DNA from: DASZCR01 sp035942915
GTDB lineage: Bacteria > Acidobacteriota > Blastocatellia > Pyrinomonadales > Pyrinomonadaceae
Assembly (NCBI GenBank): GCA_035942915.1
Contig: DASZCR010000149.1
Coordinates: 1-15,410 of the forward strand
Reading direction: 5' to 3'
Length of the DNA stretch: 15,410 nucleotides
Part shown: one piece after another, positions 1-6,649 of the stretch
Numbering within the stretch: the stretch's first letter is position 1
Layout of the letters: every line of letters starts with the position of its first letter
Made by a program: the position numbers and the translations under genes
Notes under the pieces: model-generated
Seen by the model: only the letters and a program-made list of their open reading frames with translations
What the model was told of the DNA's origin: nothing
Database searches by the model: none

Positions 1-545
1 AGCAGGTCACGAAGGAGCAGAGGGATTTCGCCAAGCGTCTCAACTTCGGCGTCGTCTACGGCATCGGCGCGCAACGCTTCTCGATGATGACCGGCCTTTC
101 GCTCACCGACGCCGAAGAGATTCTGCGCCGCTACTTCGCCACCTATCGCGCCCTCGACCGCTGGCTACGTGAGGCCGCGCAGATGGCCGTCCGCGACAAG
201 GTCGCCAAGCGCACCGTCGCCGGACGCCTCGCGCGCTTCAACTTCGACCCCGAAGACCGTCAGGCCGCCTCCGCCGCCCAACGCAACGGCAAGAACTCAC
301 CGATTCAAGGCTCTTCGGCGGACATCCTCAAGCGTGCTCTGCGACTGTTGCACGACGAGTTGAAGCAGGGGACGGCGCGCATCGTCAACATCGTGCATGA
401 CGAGATTGTCGTCGAGGCGGACGCCGGAGAGGCTGAGGCGGTGGCCGAGAAGGTCGAGCGCGCGATGTGCGATGCCGGAGAGGAGTTCGTCAGGAAAGTG
501 CCGGTCAAGGTCGAGTCGCTGGTGGCGGACGAGTGGGTCAAGTAA
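1..545 (+). CDS. polA: Family A DNA polymerase, C-terminal fragment (5' end outside window)
   Basis: This is the 3' end of a DNA polymerase I-type gene; the reading frame enters at base 3 and encodes 180 residues before TAA at 543-545. The fragment covers the fingers and palm. The O-helix region reads QRDFAKRLNFGVVYGIG, carrying the Arg, Lys, Phe and Tyr-Gly that bind the incoming dNTP in this family. It is followed by the KNSPIQGSSADILKRAL segment and by motif C, IVHDE, whose Asp is a catalytic metal ligand. The motif between them (RTVAGRLARFNF) differs from the E. coli form TLDGRRLYLP. It looks closer to the two-domain 3'-5' exonuclease/polymerase variants than to full-length PolA, but the N-terminus needed to decide is missing. 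The protein would act in the cytoplasm in replication and repair. It is unrelated to the polysaccharide genes downstream and appears to mark the chromosomal flank of that locus. Family assignment is firm; the symbol is less so. Confidence 0.88.
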   Translation, partial: QVTKEQRDFAKRLNFGVVYGIGAQRFSMMTGLSLTDAEEILRRYFATYRALDRWLREAAQMAVRDKVAKRTVAGRLARFNFDPEDRQAASAAQRNGKNSPIQGSSADILKRALRLLHDELKQGTARIVNIVHDEIVVEADAGEAEAVAEKVERAMCDAGEEFVRKVPVKVESLVADEWVK

Positions 546-576
546 ATTGGCCTCCGCGCCGGTCGTGCGGAGAGAG

Positions 577-611
577 CAAGGGCGCGGTCTCATGAAGAGG
601 CCGCGCCCTTG
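577..611. terminator. GC-rich hairpin between convergent genes, probable bidirectional terminator
   Basis: Bases 577-591 and 597-611 are reverse complements over 15 pairs (one G-T wobble) around a 5-base loop, ATGAA. The hairpin lies 31 bases after the polymerase stop codon and 25 bases beyond the stop of the minus-strand gene. That is where a terminator shared by two convergent genes is expected. No T-tract follows on either strand, so it may act as a weak intrinsic terminator, with Rho, or as a 3'-end stabiliser. Confidence 0.6.
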
Positions 612-636
612 TGCGTTAGTGTCGGCGCGAAGGGCG

Positions 637-1119
637 CTAACCGTTGCACTCGGTTGTGAACTCGAAGTTGGTCGAGGTGACCTGACCGTTGGCGTTGATG
701 GTGGTGTGGATGGTCGTCCGCACGGTCAGGTTATCGTCCGAGCCTGACGAGATGAGATGCAATTGCCCGATGGAGGTGAACGTCGTGGCGCTGCCTGTGC
801 CGCTCGTCTCCGTGCCGTTAACCGTCTCGTTGGCCGTGTAGCGCGTGCCGTCGGGCGCTTCGCCGGAGAGGTGGAACTGGATGTGCGTGCGGAAAGTGGT
901 CTGGCCGGAGTCGCTCGTGACGGAGTGGACGATGACGCGCGACTCGCCACTGATGATGACCGTCTGGCCGTCGCAGGCGGTCGCGATGAAGTCTATGGGA
1001 ACGACGACGTTGTCTGTGATGACGAGGGCTTGAGCAGAGACGCACGGCAGCGCGGCGGGCAGCAGAAGCATGGAGGCGAGCGCGCAGACGAGCGAGAGTC
1101 TCACGAAGAATCTGTTCAT
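637..1119 (-). CDS. Small secreted protein of unknown function
   Basis: A 160-residue protein with a clear Sec signal peptide: MNRFF, one Arg, a long Leu/Ala-rich core and an Ala-x-Ala-like cleavage site near VSA-QA at about residue 30. I chose the ATG at 1119 because it begins the signal peptide and AAGGAG lies 12 bases upstream; the frame stays open further 5' but encodes non-secretory sequence. The mature part is rich in Thr, Ser and alternating hydrophobic residues, as expected of a small beta-sandwich or barrel, and has no obvious catalytic motif. Two cysteines, one early (TACDGQ) and one at the C-terminus (TECNG), could form a disulfide. I do not recognise a named family. The gene is divergent from the polysaccharide operon and has its own likely promoter, so a functional link to that operon is not shown. 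Confidence 0.75.
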   Translation of the reverse strand: MNRFFVRLSLVCALASMLLLPAALPCVSAQALVITDNVVVPIDFIATACDGQTVIISGESRVIVHSVTSDSGQTTFRTHIQFHLSGEAPDGTRYTANETVNGTETSGTGSATTFTSIGQLHLISSGSDDNLTVRTTIHTTINANGQVTSTNFEFTTECNG

Positions 1120-1167
1120 GGCTTTAGCTTTCTCCTTAGTTTGGGGAATTACGGGCGAGGGGGCGCG

Positions 1168-1197
1168 ACGATATGCCAACGTGCGTCGGCGAGTCAA
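1168..1197 (-). promoter_or_regulatory. Candidate sigma-70-type promoter for the secreted-protein gene
   Basis: On the minus strand TTGACT (plus bases 1192-1197) is followed after 18 bases by TATCGT (1168-1173), matching 5/6 and 4/6 of the -35 and -10 consensus. A transcript from near 1160 would have a leader of about 40 bases containing AAGGAG before the ATG at 1119. This is a consensus match only. Confidence 0.45.
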
Positions 1198-1260
1198 TAG
1201 CGGCATCACAAAGCTGCGTCGGTCGTCTGTCTTCGCCACGCGCGGCTGCGTCGCTTCTGC

Positions 1261-1289
1261 TTGACAGTCGTGATGTGCTCCCCTAGTCT
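1261..1289 (+). promoter_or_regulatory. Candidate promoter of the polysaccharide operon
   Basis: A perfect -35 hexamer TTGACA (1261-1266) is followed after exactly 17 bases by TAGTCT (1284-1289), which keeps the three most conserved -10 positions (TA and the final T). Transcription would start near 1296, giving a leader of about 84 bases. A second -10-like TACAAT (1367-1372) lies 7 bases before the ATG at 1380. It lacks a well-spaced -35: TTGAAC at 1341 is 20 bases away. It could still give a leaderless transcript. Confidence 0.45.
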
Positions 1290-1379
1290 TGAAGTTTGAA
1301 GAGGGCGCTTCCCGTGCGGCCTCACCTGCCAGCGAGAATCTTGAACAATCGGGTCGCACAATCCGCTACAATCCGAGCC

Positions 1380-2717
1380 ATGATTAAAGAGGAACTCATC
1401 AATCTCATCTCGCGCCGCGCCGCGCGCATCGGCGTCATCGGTCTCGGCTACGTCGGCCTGCCGTTGGCCGTCGAGTTCGCGCACAAAGGCTTTAACGCGA
1501 CCGGCTTCGAGGTCGATTCGGCGAAGGCCGAGGCGATTAATCGCGGCCAGTCCTACATCGGCGATGTCAGTTCGTCGGCCGTCGGCGAACTCGTCGCCGC
1601 CAAGCGCCTGTGCGCGACCACAGACTTCGACGACCTGTCGGGCTGCGACTGCATCATCATCTGTGTCCCGACGCCGCTCAGGAAGACCAAAGAGCCGGAC
1701 ATCTCCTACATCATGGCCGCCGCCACAGAGATACAGAAACGGCTCAGGCGCGGCCAACTCGTGATACTCGAATCGACGACCTATCCGGGCACGACCGACG
1801 AGGTGCTGCTGCCGATGTTCGAGGAGGGCGGCCTGCGTCTCGACGAAGACTTCCTGCTGGCCTTCTCGCCGGAGCGCGTCGACCCCGGCAACCCGCAATT
1901 CCAGACACACAACATTCCGAAGGTCGTCGGCGGCTGCACGCAGGACTCGACCGACGCCGCCGCGACGCTCTACGCGCAGATTGTCAACGACGTGCACGCC
2001 GTCTCCTCGGCGCGCGTGGCCGAAGCGGCGAAGCTTTTGGAGAACACCTTCCGCGCCGTCAATATCGGCATGGCGAACGAGATGGCGCGTCTCTGCTACG
2101 CGCTCGACATCGACACTTGGGAAGTGATTCGCGCGGCCGCGACGAAACCGTTCGGCTTCATGCCCTTCTATCCGGGTCCCGGCATCGGCGGCCACTGCAT
2201 CCCGCTCGACCCGCACTACCTGTCTTGGAAGGCGCGGCAGCATGGGTTCGATTCGCGCTTCATCGGACTGGCCGAGGAGGTCAATTCGCGTATGCCTGAA
2301 CACGTCGTTCAACTCGTCTCCGACGGGCTTAACGACGACCGCAAGGCGATGAACGGCGCGCACGTCCTCATCCTCGGCGTGGCCTACAAAAAAGATATCA
2401 ACGACATGCGCGAGAGTCCCGCGCTCTCCATCATCGACCTGCTGCGCAAGAAGGGTTCGGACGTGCGCTATCACGACCCTTACGTCGCCGAAGTGCGCTT
2501 CGACGACGCGCACACGGTCGGCGGCGGCGACCCGCTCACCTCCGTCGAGTTGACGGACGAAGAACTGCGCGCGGCCGACTGCGTCGTCATCGTCACAGAC
2601 CATTCGGGCGTTGACTACAGACGCGTCTGCCAACTCTCCTCGCTCATCGTCGATACACGCAACGCCCTCTCCGGCGACCTCCGCCGCACGAGTTGCGCGC
2701 GCATCATCCGGCTCTAA
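1380..2717 (+). CDS. wbpA: UDP-N-acetylhexosamine 6-dehydrogenase (WbpA/WecC type)
   Basis: A 445-residue enzyme of the UDP-glucose/GDP-mannose dehydrogenase superfamily, which oxidises C6 of a UDP-sugar to a carboxylate with two NAD+ in the cytoplasm. The Rossmann motif GLGYVG is at residues 21-26, ESTTYPGTT and SPERVDPG follow, the conserved Lys is at about 218 in AAKLLENTFR, and the catalytic Cys is at 273 in YPGPGIGGHCIPLDP. The C-terminal domain has GVAYKKDINDMRESPA. The GGHCIPLDP context is typical of enzymes acting on UDP-GlcNAc (WbpA) or UDP-ManNAc (WecC) rather than UDP-glucose. A WecB-type epimerase encoded 630 bases downstream makes UDP-ManNAcA a plausible product, but substrate choice cannot be settled from motifs. 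I chose the ATG at 1380 because the family N-terminus begins just before the Rossmann fold; the frame is open upstream to 1296. No Shine-Dalgarno is visible. It is the first gene of the operon. Confidence 0.92.
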   Translation: MIKEELINLISRRAARIGVIGLGYVGLPLAVEFAHKGFNATGFEVDSAKAEAINRGQSYIGDVSSSAVGELVAAKRLCATTDFDDLSGCDCIIICVPTPLRKTKEPDISYIMAAATEIQKRLRRGQLVILESTTYPGTTDEVLLPMFEEGGLRLDEDFLLAFSPERVDPGNPQFQTHNIPKVVGGCTQDSTDAAATLYAQIVNDVHAVSSARVAEAAKLLENTFRAVNIGMANEMARLCYALDIDTWEVIRAAATKPFGFMPFYPGPGIGGHCIPLDPHYLSWKARQHGFDSRFIGLAEEVNSRMPEHVVQLVSDGLNDDRKAMNGAHVLILGVAYKKDINDMRESPALSIIDLLRKKGSDVRYHDPYVAEVRFDDAHTVGGGDPLTSVELTDEELRAADCVVIVTDHSGVDYRRVCQLSSLIVDTRNALSGDLRRTSCARIIRL

Positions 2718-2735
2718 AACGTGCGGTGATGATGT

Positions 2736-3068
2736 ATGAAACTGCCGCACTCGGAGCGCGCCGTTGTCAACGTTACCAAACTACGCGATTACAGCTTGAA
2801 TCCCGCGCACGAGGTTGGTAAACACAAGGCACGCGTCTTCCGTGCAGCATTAGGTCTGACGGCTGAAAATGCCGAGTGGCTGCGCGAGAGAATCTTGCAG
2901 GCAGCCATCGAAGCGGATGCGTCGCCGCAGCCTTCGTCGCCATTTGGGGAAAACTACGTCGTGGATTTTTTGATTGAACACGGCGGGGGGCGAGCGATGG
3001 TCAGAACGTCTTGGATTATCGAGTACGGCACTGACTTTCCGCGCTTGACCAGTTGTTATGTGATTTGA
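2736..3068 (+). CDS. DUF6883 protein
   Basis: A 110-residue protein that I recognise as the DUF6883 type. It has KLPHSERAVV at the start, the HEVGKHKARVFRAALGLT block with its charged HKAR core, AEWLRERIL, YVVDFLIEH, and the typical RLTSCYVI C-terminus. There is no signal peptide or membrane segment, so it should be cytoplasmic. No biochemical function is established that I can rely on. From memory, this domain is often encoded next to a DUF4926 gene, as here, and also occurs as a terminal domain of larger toxin-like proteins; both points should be checked. GC content is visibly lower than in neighbours: hand counts over 2761-2880 and 2941-3060 give about 52%, against 60% for 2041-2100 and 70% for 3601-3660. 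That suggests acquisition separate from the sugar genes it interrupts. No strong ribosome-binding site is seen. Confidence 0.75.
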   Translation: MKLPHSERAVVNVTKLRDYSLNPAHEVGKHKARVFRAALGLTAENAEWLRERILQAAIEADASPQPSSPFGENYVVDFLIEHGGGRAMVRTSWIIEYGTDFPRLTSCYVI

Positions 3069-3072
3069 GGAG
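3067..3072 (+). promoter_or_regulatory. Strong Shine-Dalgarno for the DUF4926 gene
   Basis: GAGGAG sits 8 bases before the ATG at 3081 and overlaps the TGA stop of the DUF6883 gene (3066-3068). It is one of the best ribosome-binding sites in the window and ties translation of the second gene to the end of the first. Confidence 0.65.
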
Positions 3073-3080
3073 CACGAACG

Positions 3081-3311
3081 ATGTCGGGAATTAAGGAGCA
3101 TGATGCGGTCGCGCTGCTGGTTGATATACCCGAAAAAGGCTTGCGCCGGGGTGAAGTCGGGACGGTCATTGAGGTCTTCGATGCGAACAAGCACCACCCG
3201 TCCGGTTGCATCGTAGAGTTCGTCGCCGAATCCGGTGAGGTCTACGCGCACGCCAATATCACCAACCCGGAGCATCTCGTGCAACTGCATTTCAAGCGCG
3301 AAGCCGCGTAG
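3081..3311 (+). CDS. DUF4926 small protein
   Basis: A 76-residue protein matching the DUF4926 type: an N-terminal HDAVALLVDIPEKGLRRGEVGTVIEV block (here KEHDAV... at residues 5-8), then VEFVAESGEV and a hydrophobic C-terminal strand. The alternating hydrophobic pattern and conserved Gly residues suggest a small SH3-like or beta-barrel fold, which is inference. Function is unknown. The start is set by GAGGAG 8 bases upstream. It follows the DUF6883 gene by 12 bases and shares its lower GC (55% over 3121-3180 by hand count), so the two probably move and work as a unit. A toxin-antitoxin or toxin-immunity relation is a guess based on size and pairing only. Confidence 0.78.
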   Translation: MSGIKEHDAVALLVDIPEKGLRRGEVGTVIEVFDANKHHPSGCIVEFVAESGEVYAHANITNPEHLVQLHFKREAA

Positions 3312-3347
3312 CGGGCGGCTGCGCAGAAGGCAGGAACGAATCAATTA

Positions 3348-4469
3348 GTGATTAAAGTCATCAACGTCGTGGGGGCGCGGCCGAATTTTATGAAGGTCGC
3401 GCCGATTGTCGAGGCGATGGGGCGGCGCGGCGAGAGGTTTCAGCCCGCCGTCGTCGTGCACACGGGGCAGCACTACGACGCGCAGATGTCGGACGCCTTC
3501 TTCCGCGACCTCGGACTGCCGCGACCGGACGTGCATCTCGGCGTCGGCTCCGGCAGCCATGCGCAACAGACGGCCGCCGTCATGCAACTCTTCGAGCCAG
3601 TCGTCTTGCGCGAGCGCCCCGACTGGGTGCTGGTCGTCGGCGACGTGAACTCGACGCTGGCCTGCGCGCTCGTCTGCGCCAAACTGCTCGTGCCTGTTGC
3701 GCACGTCGAGGCTGGCTTGCGCAGCCGCGACCGCACGATGCCCGAAGAGATTAATCGTCTCGTCACAGACCAACTGAGCGACCTGCTGCTGACGCCCTCG
3801 CCCGACGCCGACGCGAACCTGCGCGCCGAAGGCATCCCCGCCGAACGCATTCGCTTCGTCGGCAACGTGATGATTGATTCGCTCTTCAAGCAGTTGGAGC
3901 GTGCCGCCACGTCGCGCGTGCGCGAGGAGTTGGGCGTGGAGGGGCGCGATTATGCTGTCCTCACGCTGCATCGCCCGTCGAACGTTGACGACGCGGAGAC
4001 GCTCACGCGCATCCTCTCCGCGCTCGAAGAGATTGGTCGGAGACTGCCGGTCGTCTTTCCCGTCCACCCGCGCACGCGCCGCAACCTTTCGGAGTTCGGA
4101 CTTGCCGACAGGGTCGCGCGCACCGGTTCATTGATGCTCGTCGAGCCGCTCGGTTATCTCGACTTCCTGCGTCTCTACAGCGGCGCGCGTCTCGTCCTCA
4201 CGGACTCCGGCGGCATACAGGAAGAGACGACCGCGCTCGGCATCCCGTGTCTGACGCTGCGCGAAAACACGGAACGCCCCATCACGGTCGAGATGGGCAC
4301 GAACGCCGTCGTCGGAACAGACCCGCAGAGAATCATCGAGGCGGCGACAGTTGCGCTCGCACACGCCGGAGACGCGCAACAACCGCCACGCATCCCGCCG
4401 CTCTGGGACGGCCGCGCCGCCGAACGCATCCTCGACGCAATAGAAGAAAGGATGACGGATGAGCGATGA
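3348..4469 (+). CDS. wecB: UDP-N-acetylglucosamine 2-epimerase (non-hydrolysing)
   Basis: A 373-residue GT-B-fold enzyme that interconverts UDP-GlcNAc and UDP-ManNAc in the cytoplasm. The family signature is complete: GARPNFMKVAP at the start, HTGQHYDAQMSDAFF, GDVNSTLA with Asp99, HVEAGLRS with Glu121, RTMPEEINR, TLHRPSNVD with His208, PVHPRTR, and the UDP-binding segment LVLTDSGGIQEETTALGIP with ENTERPIT after it. Length matches the roughly 370-380 residues usual for WecB. The start is GTG at 3348, immediately before the conserved IKVINVVGARPN; AGGA lies upstream at a rather long distance. With the dehydrogenase upstream it gives the two-step route UDP-GlcNAc to UDP-ManNAc to UDP-ManNAcA known for enterobacterial common antigen and many capsules. 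Its last 11 bases overlap the next gene, inside an imperfect inverted repeat that probably created the present C-terminal codons (MTDER). Confidence 0.95.
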   Translation: MIKVINVVGARPNFMKVAPIVEAMGRRGERFQPAVVVHTGQHYDAQMSDAFFRDLGLPRPDVHLGVGSGSHAQQTAAVMQLFEPVVLRERPDWVLVVGDVNSTLACALVCAKLLVPVAHVEAGLRSRDRTMPEEINRLVTDQLSDLLLTPSPDADANLRAEGIPAERIRFVGNVMIDSLFKQLERAATSRVREELGVEGRDYAVLTLHRPSNVDDAETLTRILSALEEIGRRLPVVFPVHPRTRRNLSEFGLADRVARTGSLMLVEPLGYLDFLRLYSGARLVLTDSGGIQEETTALGIPCLTLRENTERPITVEMGTNAVVGTDPQRIIEAATVALAHAGDAQQPPRIPPLWDGRAAERILDAIEERMTDER

Positions 4470-4512
4470 AATAAGACAGATGTTCTCTTTCATCCCTCAT
4501 CCCTCATCTCTC
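4446..4512. repeat. Imperfect inverted repeat of GGATGAA-like heptamers at a gene junction
   Basis: Bases 4446-4471 carry degenerate copies of a GGATGAN heptamer. Bases 4488-4512 carry the complement (TTTCATCCCTCATCCCTCATC). The arms match at about 22 of 26 positions around a 16-base spacer. The left arm encodes the last residues and stop of the epimerase and holds the ATG of the next gene; the right arm encodes FIPHPSSLI. The 7-base periodicity and palindromic layout are directly visible. That it is a dispersed genomic element is inference. Confidence 0.6.
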
Positions 4513-6636
4513 ATTCGTAAACTCCGTCGCGCGTTGCGCGGCGATGTGACGTGGCGCGAGGCATTGCTTGAAGCGTGCAGGCGCGGCGGCGCGGCCGTCG
4601 CGGGCAGACGCGAGCGCGCGTTGGTCGCACGCGGCGAAGTCACGCCAGCGCGTCCGGTTAGTCTGCGCGCAGAGTTTGCGCGGATGAGCGCGTCGGAGTT
4701 GCTCGCACACTTTCGCACGCGCGAGCGCCCCGTCTTCCTGCACGGTTTCGAGCTTCCGTCTGACGAACTGGCGCGCACACAGCGCGCGGAGTTTCCCGAA
4801 GCCACTGAACAGTTGATTGAGAGCGCGCGGCGCATCGTCGAGGAGCACGCGTGGCCTCTGCTCGGCTACGGTGTGAGAAGCTTCGGCTCGCCCGTCGATT
4901 GGCTGCGCGACCCGCTCTCCGGCTCGGAGTGGCCGCCCGTCTATCATCGCGACGTGAAGATTCAGCGCGGTGATGGTTCGGATGTACGCGTGCTGTGGGA
5001 ACTCAACCGCTTGTCGCACCTCGTCACGCTCGGCCGCGCCTACGCCGTGACCGGCGACGAGCAGTTGGCCGAAGAGTTTTTCTCTCAGGTGGAGAGTTGG
5101 CGCGTGCAGAACCCTGTCGGGCGCGGAGCTAATTGGACGTGCGCGATGGAGGCGGCGCTGCGCGCGACGAACCTGCTCGCCGCCTTCCGGCTCTTTCGTC
5201 GCTCGCCGCGCCTGACAGAGACGCGTCTATCGGCGCTGCTCGAACTCTTCGACGCGCACGGCGCGCACATCCGTCGCAACCTCGAATTCTCTTATCTCGT
5301 GACGAGCAATCACTACCTCTCGGACGTGGTCGGGTTGCTGTGGCTGGGCGTGTGTCTGCCGGAGTTGGAGGCGGCGCGCGGCTGGCGCGAGTTCGGGCTG
5401 CGCGAGATGCTGCGCGAGATGGACAAGCAGGTGCTCGCCGACGGCGCGGACGCTGAAGCCTCGACCGGTTATCACCGTCTCGTCACGGAGTTGTTCCTCT
5501 ACTCGTTCCTGCTCTGTCGCGCCAACCGTATCGAGATTGACGAGCGCCACTGGCAGACCTTGCGCGCGATGCTCGAATACGTCAACTCCTATCTGCGACC
5601 CGACGGCCGCGCGCCGCTCATCGGAGATACAGACTCCGGCCGCTTCCTCCCCATCGCCCGACGCGCCGCAGACGAGCACGCTTATCTGCTCGCCGTCGGC
5701 GCCGCCGTCTTCAGAGAGCCGCGCTGGAAGGCGACGGTCGTCGCCGCCGCGCGTGATGAGAGTGCGACTCCTGAAGAGGTGCTGTGGCTGCTCGGCGTCG
5801 AAGGCTTGGAGGCTTACCGCGCGCTTGAAGACGCGGAAGAAGCGAGCGTCTCGTCGCGCGCCTTCCCCGATGCAGGGACTTACGTGATGCGCGCCTCCGA
5901 CCTTTATCTACTGTTCAATGCGTCGGGCGCGGGGCTTGGCGGGCGCGGTTCGCACGGACACAACGACGCCCTGAGCATTGAAGTCTCCGCCTGCGGCGCA
6001 AGTCTCATCTCGGACGCAGGCACATACGTCTATACGGGAGACCTCGCGGCGCGCCATCTGTTTCGTTCGACCGCTTATCATTCGACGGTCGAAGTCGATG
6101 GCGAGGAGCAGAACACGACGGACGCGCGCGCGCCGTTTGTGATTGGCGACGAGGCACGCGCGCGGGCGGTCGGTTGGGAGAGTACGAAGACGCGCGACCG
6201 CGTCGAGGCCGCGCATGAAGGCTATCTGCGGCTCGCCTCAGGCGCGGTCGCGCACAGGCGCGTGGTGACGTTCGATAAGCCCGGCCGCCTGTGGTTGGTC
6301 GAAGACGTGTTGACGGGCGCGGGCGCGCACACGTTCCGCTTCTTCTTCCACTTCGCGCCGGGCACGCGCGCCTCTGTGCGCGCTGATGGAATCGTCGAGG
6401 TCTGCGATAAGATGGCGCACGCATGTCTGCTGTTGGTCGCGCTCGACGTGCGCGAGCGGCCGACGCTCGAAGCGCGTTGGAGTTCGCGTGACTACGGCGA
6501 GCGCACAGAGACGCGTGCGGCCTGTTGGACGCTGCGCCGGAGTGCGCCGCTGCGTGCGCGTTGGGCGCTCGTGCCGGTCTGTGCGGGCGAGGATGAGAGG
6601 GCGCGTCTCTCGCGGGTCGAAAATCTTCAAGCGTGA
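4459..6636 (+). CDS. Heparinase II/III family polysaccharide lyase
   Basis: A 725-residue protein with the two-part architecture of heparinase II/III enzymes. The alpha-helical toroid spans roughly residues 140-430, with NPVGRGANWTCAMEAALR at 218 onward, TSNHYLSDVVGLLWLG near 282-297 and EASTGYHRLVTELF. The beta-sandwich domain follows at about 465-700, with RGSHGHNDALSIEV (His499, His501, Asp503), DAGTYVY and TAYHSTVEVDGEEQ (Tyr540, His541). The family cleaves uronic-acid-containing polysaccharides by beta-elimination, which fits an acidic polymer built from the sugar dehydrogenase product. No signal peptide is visible: the N-terminus is MSDEIRQMF followed by repeat-derived FIPHPSSLI and a basic segment, so either it acts in the cytoplasm or the true start differs. 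I kept the ATG at 4459, which overlaps the epimerase by 11 bases; ATG at 4480 is an alternative. Exact substrate is unknown. Confidence 0.88.
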   Translation: MSDEIRQMFSFIPHPSSLIRKLRRALRGDVTWREALLEACRRGGAAVAGRRERALVARGEVTPARPVSLRAEFARMSASELLAHFRTRERPVFLHGFELPSDELARTQRAEFPEATEQLIESARRIVEEHAWPLLGYGVRSFGSPVDWLRDPLSGSEWPPVYHRDVKIQRGDGSDVRVLWELNRLSHLVTLGRAYAVTGDEQLAEEFFSQVESWRVQNPVGRGANWTCAMEAALRATNLLAAFRLFRRSPRLTETRLSALLELFDAHGAHIRRNLEFSYLVTSNHYLSDVVGLLWLGVCLPELEAARGWREFGLREMLREMDKQVLADGADAEASTGYHRLVTELFLYSFLLCRANRIEIDERHWQTLRAMLEYVNSYLRPDGRAPLIGDTDSGRFLPIARRAADEHAYLLAVGAAVFREPRWKATVVAAARDESATPEEVLWLLGVEGLEAYRALEDAEEASVSSRAFPDAGTYVMRASDLYLLFNASGAGLGGRGSHGHNDALSIEVSACGASLISDAGTYVYTGDLAARHLFRSTAYHSTVEVDGEEQNTTDARAPFVIGDEARARAVGWESTKTRDRVEAAHEGYLRLASGAVAHRRVVTFDKPGRLWLVEDVLTGAGAHTFRFFFHFAPGTRASVRADGIVEVCDKMAHACLLLVALDVRERPTLEARWSSRDYGERTETRAACWTLRRSAPLRARWALVPVCAGEDERARLSRVENLQA

Positions 6637-6649
6637 GCGTGATTCGAGC

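Larger units (their letters stand above)
1120..1379. other. Divergent intergenic region
   Basis: These 260 bases separate the start of the minus-strand secreted-protein gene from the start of the plus-strand operon. I see no convincing small gene. The region holds the two promoter candidates listed separately, the Shine-Dalgarno AAGGAG of the secreted protein, and a short direct repeat, ACAATCCG (1358-1365 and 1368-1375), just before the dehydrogenase start. It is the natural place for regulation of the polysaccharide locus, but I find no recognisable operator or riboswitch. Confidence 0.6.

Noticed and set aside
1206..2750. A 514-codon open frame on the minus strand opposite the sugar dehydrogenase
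   Set aside because: It mirrors a strongly conserved plus-strand enzyme, has Asp/Arg/Val-biased composition typical of antisense frames in high-GC DNA, and shows no domain motif.
6386..6649. An 88-residue N-terminal extension of the asparagine synthase-like protein
   Set aside because: The glutaminase nucleophile must be Cys2 after the initiator Met, so the start is at 6650; the extension is out-of-frame lyase sequence.
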